A stretch of 64,000 nt of DNA, taken from Psychromonas sp. SP041 (GTDB taxonomy: Bacteria > Pseudomonadota > Gammaproteobacteria > Enterobacterales > Psychromonadaceae). Position numbers and translations under genes: made by a program. Where the stretch lies: assembly GCF_000470315.2 (NCBI RefSeq), contig NZ_CBRF02000003.1, forward strand, positions 1 through 64,000, read 5' to 3'. The notes under the pieces were generated by a model, which was given only the letters and a program-made list of their open reading frames with translations, ran no database searches and was not told the DNA's origin. Below, one piece after another: positions 57,137 to 64,000 of this stretch (positions are counted from its first letter, which is position 1; each line of letters begins with the position of its first letter).

Positions 57137-58165
57137 TTATTCAGCAGCACGAATTTTTTCAAGTTCGGCACCAATTCGGCTACGGATATCATCACTCCAA
57201 GCTGGGAATTGGTTATAAACATCAGCGGTTAATTTACTGAATTCAGCGCTATCAACTTCATTAAATTTAACGCCTAGATCTTGTAGTTTTTGAGTGTACT
57301 CACTGTCTAACTTAACTAATTCAGTGGTATTTGAAATCGCACCAGCCGCTAGCTCTTCATTAATGATTTGCTGTTGCTCAGGTGTAAATTTATCCCAAAC
57401 TTTAGGTGAGATATAAAGACCGACAGTGCCTAAGAAATGTTTAGTTAATGACATGTTTTTAGCCACTTCATACATTTTAGTTGAGTACATAGTCAAAATT
57501 GAACCTTCAAGCCCATCAACAACACCTTGTTGAACACCTGCGTAGGTTTCAGGGAAAGGTAATGATGCAGGCGCAGCGCCCATCGACGTTAATGTGCTAA
57601 TGAATAACTGGCTACCAGGAACACGAATACGCATGCCTGCCATATCTGCAGAGCTTTTAATTTCTTTATTCGTGATCATATGACGGAAACCAAACATGTA
57701 ATCAGCGTTTAACACTTTAATCCCTTTCTTTTCAACTTCAGCTGTTAAATCAGCGACTAGCTTAGTGTCCATCATTGCTAGGTATTCATCGTAAGAGTTA
57801 TATAACATTGGGCCAGCTAACGCAGCGAAATCAGGAACATAATCACCAAGGTAACTTAAATCTTCTACAGCAATCCAATCGGCGCCATTAACAACTTGCT
57901 CAAGGTTATCTTTATAGACTGGTAATTGCCCACCAGGATAAACTTTGATATTCACACCACCGTCAGTACGTTCACGAATTTTATCAGTCGCTTTGATTAG
58001 CTCTTGCGTTAATAATTCGTTTTGAGTAAATACCAAACTCATGTTGATATCGATTGGCTCAACTGTTTTTGCAACGTCTGCGCCTTTCGTTGTGTCAGCA
58101 GGTTTTTCGCCACAACCAACAAGCAATGCAACAGCTGTTAATACGGTTCCGATTACCTTTATCAT
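57137..58165 (-). CDS. TRAP transporter substrate-binding lipoprotein DctP
   Basis: 342 aa from the ATG at 58165, which has AAAGGT upstream and gives a lipoprotein signal (MIKVIGTVLTAVALLVGCG, Cys near 17). The longer frame to 58273 runs through a GlpR-like operator and is rejected. The DctP fold is clear, with the substrate-binding Arg in AGMRIRVPGSQLF and the following FPETYAGVQQGVVDGLEGS. TRAP binding proteins usually bind carboxylates, but here the neighbourhood (glycerophosphodiesterase, GlpR, GlpD) suggests glycerol-3-phosphate or a glyceryl compound. That ligand is inference. Confidence 0.9.
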   Translation of the reverse strand: MIKVIGTVLTAVALLVGCGEKPADTTKGADVAKTVEPIDINMSLVFTQNELLTQELIKATDKIRERTDGGVNIKVYPGGQLPVYKDNLEQVVNGADWIAVEDLSYLGDYVPDFAALAGPMLYNSYDEYLAMMDTKLVADLTAEVEKKGIKVLNADYMFGFRHMITNKEIKSSADMAGMRIRVPGSQLFISTLTSMGAAPASLPFPETYAGVQQGVVDGLEGSILTMYSTKMYEVAKNMSLTKHFLGTVGLYISPKVWDKFTPEQQQIINEELAAGAISNTTELVKLDSEYTQKLQDLGVKFNEVDSAEFSKLTADVYNQFPAWSDDIRSRIGAELEKIRAAE

Positions 58166-58270
58166 AAATAGTACCTTTGTTTGTAAAATTAGTTTTAATA
58201 AATCAGTTCGTTTATTAAAACAAAAAAATAGTGAGATAAGTTGTATGTGCTTTTTTGTTAATCCATACAA

Positions 58271-58289
58271 CATTATTCATATGAACATT
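58271..58289. promoter_or_regulatory. Candidate GlpR operator in front of dctP
   Basis: Read on the minus strand, AATGTTCATATGAATAATG is an imperfect palindrome of the AATGTTC-N4-GAACATT type used by GlpR. A second ATCATATGAA half lies ~15 nt further right. It is 106 nt upstream of the chosen dctP start. Confidence 0.45.
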
Positions 58290-58458
58290 TGTAGAATCAT
58301 ATGAAAATCATTATCGTGCAAATAGTAGGTTACAAAAATGTAGACCAGAACGTATAAATACCATTGAATTGTTAAGTTAATATGACAGTCTGTTGTATTT
58401 TTAAGCCTTTTATATTTTCTAAAATACATTATTATTAACCTAGCTACTAACAAGTCAT

Positions 58459-58478
58459 TAACGTTCAAATGAACATTA
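58459..58478. promoter_or_regulatory. Candidate GlpR operator in front of the phosphodiesterase gene
   Basis: ACGTTCAAATGAACATT (core 58461-58477) is a near-perfect palindrome of the same type as the site before dctP and overlaps the region just upstream of the GDPD ribosome site, a position suited to repression. Confidence 0.5.
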
Positions 58479-58489
58479 CAGGTGGATTT

Positions 58490-59203
58490 ATGATTGCAGG
58501 TCATCGTGGTGCAGCTTCACTGGCGCCAGAAAATACGTTATCAGGTTTTAAAAAAGCACTGCAATCTGGTGCTAAATGGATTGAGTTAGATACGCAACTT
58601 AGCGCAGATAAAACACCTATCATCTTCCATGATGAAACGGTTAACCGTTGCACAAACGGTGAAGGCTTAGTGGCTGATTTAACGTTTAGTCAACTACAAG
58701 CATTAGATGCCGGAAGTTGGTTCTCAGAAGCGTTTATTGGTGAACAGATTATCTCGCTTGAACGTACTTTATTGTTCTTCATGGAGAATGATTTAAGTAT
58801 GAATCTTGAAATTAAGATTCATCACCCACATCAAGCTGAACCGCTAGTGAATGAGATCGCAAAGGTATTAACTAACGTAAACTTTCCAAATGAAAAGCTC
58901 ATCTTGTCTAGCTTCTCTGAATTAGCACTAGAGCATTGTCATCAAGTCATGCCAGATATTCGATTAGGCTATATTACTGAACATAACCCACTAGCTACGT
59001 TAGAAAAATTAAAGCCTCTGAACCTGTATAGCGTACATCTTGATCATAAAATATTAAATCAAACGATGGCAAAAACAATCACAGATGCAGGACTTAAACT
59101 AGTTATTTGGACACTTAACGATGTAACACAAGCAGATAAATTTAGATCTTGGGGCGTCGATATTATTATTACTGACAAACCAGATGTATTTGTTAACACA
59201 TGA
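58490..59203 (+). CDS. Glycerophosphodiester phosphodiesterase (UgpQ-like)
   Basis: 237 aa from the ATG at 58490, preceded by AGGTGG; an ATG seven codons upstream lies inside the predicted operator. TIM-barrel GDPD motifs: HRGAASLAPENT (His 5, Glu-Asn), ELDTQLSADKTPIIFHDETVNRCTNGEG with E-x-D and second His, and LEIKIH. It hydrolyses glycerophosphodiesters to glycerol-3-phosphate and an alcohol. No signal peptide: cytoplasmic, so the substrate must be imported, possibly by the adjacent TRAP system. Its stop overlaps the regulator start by 4 nt (ATGA). Confidence 0.93.
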   Translation: MIAGHRGAASLAPENTLSGFKKALQSGAKWIELDTQLSADKTPIIFHDETVNRCTNGEGLVADLTFSQLQALDAGSWFSEAFIGEQIISLERTLLFFMENDLSMNLEIKIHHPHQAEPLVNEIAKVLTNVNFPNEKLILSSFSELALEHCHQVMPDIRLGYITEHNPLATLEKLKPLNLYSVHLDHKILNQTMAKTITDAGLKLVIWTLNDVTQADKFRSWGVDIIITDKPDVFVNT

Positions 59204-59943
59204 TAAAACTTAACGCTCGTCAGCAAAATATTTTACTGCGCTTACGTAAGAAGGAAGATATTCAGATAGAAACCATGTCTGAACACTTTCAAGTGACAAC
59301 GCAAACTATTCGCCGAGACGTTAATCAACTTTGTAAAGCAGGTTATGCTCGCCGTATCCATGGCGGTGTAGGATTACCTGCACAATTGACCAATAGCAGT
59401 TATCAATATCGTAGTGATATACAGTTTGATGTAAAAGATCAAATAGCCAAAAAAGTCGCCAATGCTATTCCTGATGGTTCAACCATCATTATGGGGATCG
59501 GCACAACAGTGACACGTATTGCCTATTATTTAAAAACCAAACACCGTGTGATCACCAATAACTTACAGGTTGTTCGCATTCTAGAAATGAACCCTGATAT
59601 TGAGGTCTATATTGCAGGTGGGTTATTTCGATCACAACAACAAGATGTGGTTGGTAATAATGTCACAGAGTTCTTCAATGATTTTGAAGCAGACATCGGC
59701 ATATTAGGCTGCGCAGCGGTGACGAGTAGTCATTCAGCAATGGAACATGAAACCGCTGAAGCAGAGATTTCGAGATGTATTGTAAAAAACTCACGACAAA
59801 CTTGGTTAGTAGCCGATGCCACTAAATGGACGATTTCCGCTTCGGTGAAAGTCGCTTCATTGTCTGAGTTTGATAAAATTTATAGTAATCACACTAACCT
59901 TCCCTCAGATCTTCCACTGGTATCTGTTAATAAAACAGCTTAA
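59200..59943 (+). CDS. DeoR-family transcriptional repressor, GlpR-like
   Basis: 247 aa. N-terminal helix-turn-helix of DeoR type (ARQQNILLRLRKKEDIQIETMSEHFQVTTQTIRRDVNQLCKAG, then RIHGGVGLP) and a C-terminal ISOCOT-like sensor domain (GSTIIMGIGTTVTRIAYYL, ADIGILGCAAV, LVADATKW). In GlpR this domain senses glycerol-3-phosphate. The assignment to GlpR is supported by glpD next door, the upstream phosphodiesterase and operator-like palindromes in front of neighbouring genes. Coupled to GDPD by a 4-nt overlap. Confidence 0.9.
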   Translation: MIKLNARQQNILLRLRKKEDIQIETMSEHFQVTTQTIRRDVNQLCKAGYARRIHGGVGLPAQLTNSSYQYRSDIQFDVKDQIAKKVANAIPDGSTIIMGIGTTVTRIAYYLKTKHRVITNNLQVVRILEMNPDIEVYIAGGLFRSQQQDVVGNNVTEFFNDFEADIGILGCAAVTSSHSAMEHETAEAEISRCIVKNSRQTWLVADATKWTISASVKVASLSEFDKIYSNHTNLPSDLPLVSVNKTA

Positions 59944-60357
59944 TGCAGAGCTTACTTGATATAAGGCTAATTAGCGTAAAGTACCCACTGTCAATTCGTG
60001 GGTTTACCGCACGTAATAGCCGAAGAATAGCTAAAAATAAAGTTAAAAATTAAATTAAAAACAGAATGAGTATAAGAACAGAATTATAAATCAGGTTAGA
60101 AGTAGGAAGAGTTTTTAATAGATTATTACAGGATGGTGTATTGTTGCAGAGTGTTATTGCAGAGTCTCGTTATCACAATTATTTATTGAAGCTAATTTAC
60201 TTGTTAAAATAATCGCTATAACCATTATGATTGAGGCTACAATCAAACGAACATTAGGAAAGTAATACGAACATTACTTTCCTAAATAAACACCACTTAC
60301 TTCATTATATTTTCACTAGATATACATTAGTAAATAATGAATAAGCGGCGTTAACGG
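59944..60357. other. Convergent intergenic region between glpR and glpD
   Basis: No gene recognised. An ACCCAC/GTGGGT hairpin (59983-60003) lies 40 nt after glpR, followed later by a perfect long hairpin at 60255-60286. The rest is AT-rich non-coding. Confidence 0.6.
60255..60286. terminator. Bidirectional terminator between glpR and glpD
   Basis: Perfect 13-bp stem TTAGGAAAGTAAT (60255-60267) / ATTACTTTCCTAA (60274-60286), loop ACGAAC. It lies 71 nt after the glpD stop and serves both converging transcripts. Confidence 0.75.
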
Positions 60358-61977
60358 TTAAATGCGGTTAAAATTAGTTCGACCACGGAATTCATCCATT
60401 TTTTGTTGTGCATCATCACCGAACAAACGTTTACTTATCGCTTCCAGCCCTTCTGCATTGTCTAATAGCTCTTTACGAATCACTAATGTTGCTTTTGAAC
60501 GTCGACGAAGTAAATCATCAAGGTTAACAATCATTTCATTCTCGGCAACCCAGTCAATTTCAGCCCAAGTAAATTCAGTATGTTCAAGCGCAAGATTTGC
60601 TTTAGCTGGATTCTGTTTAATCGCTTCAACTAGTACAAATGCATCTTCGCCATAACGACGCCAGAAACGGCTAGATAAAGGCTCAAGTGCGTCTTTTGGT
60701 GTTAACTTATCAATATTAAATTCTTCAATCTCACCCATAAATTTAGCTTTAACTTGATCAGCAGGTTCGCCGTACCAAAGTGCATCAGAACGGTTCATTG
60801 AAATTTCTAAATCTTCAATAATATCAGCAACTTCATCGCCAACATTAATACAGTCTGTTAGTTTTCCACCAAAAATACTGATGTGTTTATCTGCCTTATT
60901 AACATCAATCGCATGCTTACGAGATAACGCAACCCAGTCAGCAACACCTTCTTCAGCTTCAATGGCTAACGGACGGACGCCGCATCGTTCAGCAATAATG
61001 TCATCTTTAGTTAATGGCTTATCTAACTCTAATAAAGTATTCGCATTATCAAGAATGAATTGGCGATCTTCATCCGTAACTGATGTTTGATGGCTTTCAA
61101 CTTGGTTATCTGTTGTACCAATACACGTTTTAGAGCCCATTGGTAACACAAAGAACAAACGTCCATCACTAGCAAAGAAGGCTAGTACGCGATGTTCTTT
61201 CGAAATGCGATCAACCGTTAAATGTACACCCTTAGAAAATAAGTGATGATGCGATGTCTTCTGTTTAGTGCCTTTATTAACTTGGTCAACTAACGGGCCA
61301 CAAGCATTTATTAGCGTTTTTGCTTTAATAGTAAATGCTTGATCGTTGGTTTTATCTTTTGCTTGTATCACCCATTGGTCATTTTCACGTACCGCGTTAA
61401 CCGACTCGACATAGTTTGCAACGATAGCTGATTTTTTTGCCGCAGCAGTAATAAAGTTGAATACAAAGCGCGAATCATTATCTTTTAAGAAAGCATCTGA
61501 GTATTCGAAACCTGCTTGCGCGCCGGTGATTTTAATACTTGGTTCAAGTTGTTTAATGGTATTACGTGTTAAATATTTAGGCGCCATAGTGAATAGACGA
61601 CCGAATAACCAATAAGCTAGCGTGCCCATGAACACAAACCACACAGGGAAACGGAAACCTTTTTGAATAGTCGTTAAGAAACGAACCTCTGTCACTGATG
61701 AGGGGTAATGTTTCATTAAATTATTACGGCTTTTACAAAGTTTATTCACTAAACGATATTCATGGCTTTCTAGGTATTTAATACCACCCCATGCGAGATT
61801 CGAAGAATTAGAGCTGGTTGCGCCTGCAAAATCTCCTTTATCGATGAGTCCAACTTTAACGCCTTTAGCAGCCAAAGATGCAGCAGCAACAGCACCATTG
61901 ATACCACCACCTAAAATAAGGACATCTAACTCTTCTTCAGCTAGCTGTTTAATATTGTCTGTTCTATTGAGGCTCAT
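60358..61977 (-). CDS. glpD: Aerobic glycerol-3-phosphate dehydrogenase GlpD
   Basis: 539 aa. N-terminal FAD-binding Rossmann motif LILGGGINGAVAAASLAAKG (from residue 19), then LIDKGDFAGATSSNSSNLAWGGIKYLE, typical of GlpD, and CIGTTDNQVE and FGGKLTD in the middle. The C-terminal helical domain is complete. It oxidises glycerol-3-phosphate to dihydroxyacetone phosphate and feeds electrons to quinone at the inner membrane. ATG 61977 with AAGGA seven bases upstream; two GlpR-like operators lie 20-60 nt further up. Confidence 0.94.
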   Translation of the reverse strand: MSLNRTDNIKQLAEEELDVLILGGGINGAVAAASLAAKGVKVGLIDKGDFAGATSSNSSNLAWGGIKYLESHEYRLVNKLCKSRNNLMKHYPSSVTEVRFLTTIQKGFRFPVWFVFMGTLAYWLFGRLFTMAPKYLTRNTIKQLEPSIKITGAQAGFEYSDAFLKDNDSRFVFNFITAAAKKSAIVANYVESVNAVRENDQWVIQAKDKTNDQAFTIKAKTLINACGPLVDQVNKGTKQKTSHHHLFSKGVHLTVDRISKEHRVLAFFASDGRLFFVLPMGSKTCIGTTDNQVESHQTSVTDEDRQFILDNANTLLELDKPLTKDDIIAERCGVRPLAIEAEEGVADWVALSRKHAIDVNKADKHISIFGGKLTDCINVGDEVADIIEDLEISMNRSDALWYGEPADQVKAKFMGEIEEFNIDKLTPKDALEPLSSRFWRRYGEDAFVLVEAIKQNPAKANLALEHTEFTWAEIDWVAENEMIVNLDDLLRRRSKATLVIRKELLDNAEGLEAISKRLFGDDAQQKMDEFRGRTNFNRI

Positions 61978-61995
61978 TTCGTAATCCTTGATATA

Positions 61996-62037
61996 AATGT
62001 TCGATAACGCACTTTAATGTTCACATTAGAGCATATT
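61996..62037. promoter_or_regulatory. Two tandem GlpR-like operators upstream of glpD
   Basis: AATGTTCGATAACGCACTT (61996-62014) closely resembles the enterobacterial GlpR site; directly next to it, AATGTTCACATTAGAGC (62016-62032) is a second, weaker copy. They lie 18-60 nt before the glpD start. Confidence 0.65.
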
Positions 62038-62587
62038 GTTTTTCTAATTAATACGATCATTCGCACTTTACTTATAAAAAATATGACTAATTGATAACCA
62101 AAAAGAAAAAATGATTAATAATACTCATTAAATAAAAACTGCTTGAAATGATTCAGTGAGTGATTAACGTTTAATTATGGTGCATGTTGAATAAGCCCTT
62201 CATCTCAAATGATCAGTAAATTGTATTCTCTCAGTCTTAATACTGAAGGCATGGCATTAAGGTTTAATTAGACAGACATAATATTTTGTAAAATAAACAT
62301 AATAATGATGATTAAAGACGCTAATGTGCAGAGATAAGTTTAATGGAATGAAAGACCGTGATTATTTTTTTAACTGAAAATAGCTTATTTTTTAATACTT
62401 ACAAAAGCACATCCACACAATTGCCACACAATTGCCACACAATTACATAAAAAATAAAAATAGCACTTTAAATACAATCACTTAATTTTATTTTCATCTT
62501 CATTCTTTACCTATATTTGTTGCTTATACTTACCCTAATCGCTTTCATTGAAGCATTTTCACTTTTACTAATAAGATTGGGTCGGTC
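62038..62587. other. Divergent intergenic region glpD / macA-like gene
   Basis: No gene recognised. Contains three direct 11-bp repeats (62413-62445), AT-rich DNA and, near 62527, a TATACT that could be a -10 box for the efflux operon, although no good -35 box is seen. Confidence 0.55.
62413..62445. repeat. Three tandem 11-bp repeats upstream of macA
   Basis: CCACACAATTG (62413-62423), CCACACAATTG (62424-62434) and CCACACAATTA (62435-62445): the first two identical, the third with one change. A period of 11 bp places each copy on the same face of the helix, as expected for regulator half-sites. About 140 nt upstream of the macA start. Confidence 0.8.
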
Positions 62588-63793
62588 ATGAATAAAAAAA
62601 TAAAGTACATAACGATATTAATATTGTTCGTTGTTGGAGTTGTTTTCTCGATTCAGTACTACTTTGCAGAAAATGAACAAAATCTTGTTTTTACCACTGA
62701 CTTTGTAAAAAAGGGCAATATAGAAAATGTAGTCTTAACAAATGGCGTACTTTATCCCTATACCCTCGTTGATGTAGGTTCTCAGGCATCAGGACAAATA
62801 GACAATATTGCAGTTAATCTCGGCGATCAGGTTAAAAAAGGTGATTTAATTGCCCAAATAGACAATTTGACGCAAAAAAATACGTTAAAAGAAGCGCAAG
62901 CGTCACTTACTATTATCAATGCTCAATACCGAGCAAAACAAGCACAAATACATGAAGCAACAGCAGAATTTAAACGCCAACAAAAAATGTTTAAAAATGG
63001 CGTGAGCTCTCAGTCCATTTTCGACACGGCGCAGGCAACGTTAACGGTATATAGCGCAGAACTAGAACAAATCGAAGCACAGAAAGAACAAGCACTGATC
63101 AGTGTCGATAACGCCAAATTAGCATTAGGTTATACGACAATCGTTGCGCCTATCGATGGCACTGTTATTTATATTTCTGCACAACAAGGTCAAACTATCA
63201 GCAACAATCAAGAAACACCTAGTATTGTTGAACTGGCGCAGCTAACAACCATGACCATTAAAGCTGAAGTATCAGAAGCAGACGTTATCCATATAAACCC
63301 AGGACAACAAGTTTACTTTTCAATTCTTGGTGATGCTAAACAAAAATACACGGCAGTATTACGTGCAATTGAGCCTGGCCCTACAATATTGACTGGCGAT
63401 GATAGTCAGCTGAGCATAGGTGACAGTGATGCTATTTATTACAATGCATTATTTGATGTCGACAACCCTGAACAGCTATTACGTATTGGCATGACTGCTC
63501 AAGTATCTATTATTCTAGAAAGTGCGGAAGATGCATTGCAAGTTCCTTCTCAAGTGCTTATAGCTAAATCAAGCGGAGCAACAAACCAAGCAAATAGTTA
63601 TCAAGTGCCAGTCAAAGTAGATAATAAAGTCGAGTACCGAGATGTTGAAGTTGGCATCAATAACAGTGTTAATGCACAAATATTATCAGGACTTGAGGAA
63701 GGTGACGAAATTATTATCGGCCAATCTTCTGCAAATCAAACCACTACCTCTAGCCGTCAGGCGGGTGGCCGTCAAAACCTAGCGGGGCTTTAA
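62588..63793 (+). CDS. MacA-like periplasmic adaptor (membrane fusion protein)
   Basis: 401 aa. One N-terminal membrane anchor (about 6-25, YITILILFVVGVVFSIQYYF), a lipoyl-like half (LVDVGSQASGQIDNIAVNLGDQVKKGDLIAQID), an alpha-hairpin of ~75 residues (about 95-175), the second lipoyl half (TTIVAPIDGTVIYISAQQGQTI), then beta-barrel and membrane-proximal domains. This is the MacA/HlyD architecture that links an ABC exporter to an outer-membrane channel. Its partner ABC gene starts 3 nt after its stop. The substrate (macrolide, peptide or other) is not readable. Confidence 0.92.
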   Translation: MNKKIKYITILILFVVGVVFSIQYYFAENEQNLVFTTDFVKKGNIENVVLTNGVLYPYTLVDVGSQASGQIDNIAVNLGDQVKKGDLIAQIDNLTQKNTLKEAQASLTIINAQYRAKQAQIHEATAEFKRQQKMFKNGVSSQSIFDTAQATLTVYSAELEQIEAQKEQALISVDNAKLALGYTTIVAPIDGTVIYISAQQGQTISNNQETPSIVELAQLTTMTIKAEVSEADVIHINPGQQVYFSILGDAKQKYTAVLRAIEPGPTILTGDDSQLSIGDSDAIYYNALFDVDNPEQLLRIGMTAQVSIILESAEDALQVPSQVLIAKSSGATNQANSYQVPVKVDNKVEYRDVEVGINNSVNAQILSGLEEGDEIIIGQSSANQTTTSSRQAGGRQNLAGL

Positions 63794-63796
63794 TCT

Positions 63797-64000
63797 ATGA
63801 GTGAAGTGCTACTTGAAATTGCAGGTGTCAGCCGAACATTTAGCGCTGGAGAACAAGATCTTACCGTGTTAAATAACGTGAGTTTAAAAGTTCACAGAGG
63901 CGAAATGATCGCTATTGTTGGCGCATCCGGTTCAGGCAAGTCAACCTTAATGAATATTTTAGGCTGTTTGGACAAGCCTTCGGCAGGCCAGTATCTGATT
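63797..64000 (+). CDS. MacB-like ABC transporter, 5' part (cut by window edge)
   Basis: Only the first 68 codons are inside the window. They read [20 protein letters not shown] and include the Walker A motif GASGSGKST followed by [14 protein letters not shown], the classical start of a MacB/LolD-type ATP-binding domain. ATG lies 3 nt after the macA stop, so the two form an operon. Fusion to the MacB permease domain is expected but lies outside the window. Confidence 0.9.
   Translation, partial: MSEVLLEIAGVSRTFSAGEQDLTVLNNVSLKVHRGEMIAIVGASGSGKSTLMNILGCLDKPSAGQYLI

Noticed and set aside
58166..58273. 36-residue N-terminal extension of DctP
   Set aside because: It would place the lipoprotein signal inside the protein and run through a GlpR-like operator; the ATG at 58165 has a proper site.

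Overview
The window looks like chromosomal DNA of an AT-rich marine gammaproteobacterium of the Psychromonas/Moritella/Vibrio/Shewanella type. This rests on gene content and base composition only; no rRNA, tRNA or housekeeping marker is present to settle the genus. No tRNA, rRNA, CRISPR array, integrase or intact transposase was seen.

Region 1 (about 0.5-40.7 kb) is a complete type VI secretion system (T6SS). A long minus-strand gene train reads tagH/fha, tssJ, tssK, tssL (with OmpA-like tail), tssM, tagF, pppA, tssA, tssB, tssC1, tssC2, tagJ, tssE, tssF, tssG, tssH/clpV, hcp, vgrG. Two effector modules follow: a VasX-like pore-forming toxin with a TsiV2-like membrane immunity protein, and a PAAR protein, a HEAT-like protein, a thiolase-fold-like protein, an Rhs toxin with a RES-like C-terminal domain, and a small presumed immunity protein. 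Divergently transcribed are a PpkA-like Ser/Thr kinase and an OmpA-like lipoprotein. Kinase, phosphatase, FHA protein and TagF together indicate post-translational (threonine phosphorylation) control of firing.

Region 2 (41.3-54.0 kb) holds two sets of amide-bond chemistry genes on the minus strand. They are a transglutaminase-DUF2126 amidoligase fusion, a circularly permuted ATP-grasp/alpha-E fusion, a stand-alone transglutaminase, a stand-alone ATP-grasp and a stand-alone alpha-E protein. A plus-strand SHOCT-domain protein and a zinc metallopeptidase follow. The families are known, but substrate and product are not, so this is the best candidate here for an undescribed system, probably one that makes or trims a peptide or isopeptide tag.

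Region 3 (54.2-62.0 kb) is a glycerol-3-phosphate-type catabolic block: HAD phosphatase, a TRAP transporter (dctM, dctQ, dctP), a glycerophosphodiester phosphodiesterase overlapping a DeoR/GlpR regulator, and convergent glpD. GlpR-like palindromes (AATGTTC-N4-GAACATT type) lie in front of both dctP and the phosphodiesterase and, as two degenerate copies, in front of glpD. This suggests one regulon including the TRAP transporter.

Region 4 (62.6 kb to the end) begins a MacA/MacB-type efflux operon; macB is cut by the window edge. Several short inverted-repeat elements resembling MITEs and perfect 8-14 bp hairpins punctuate the intergenic spaces.
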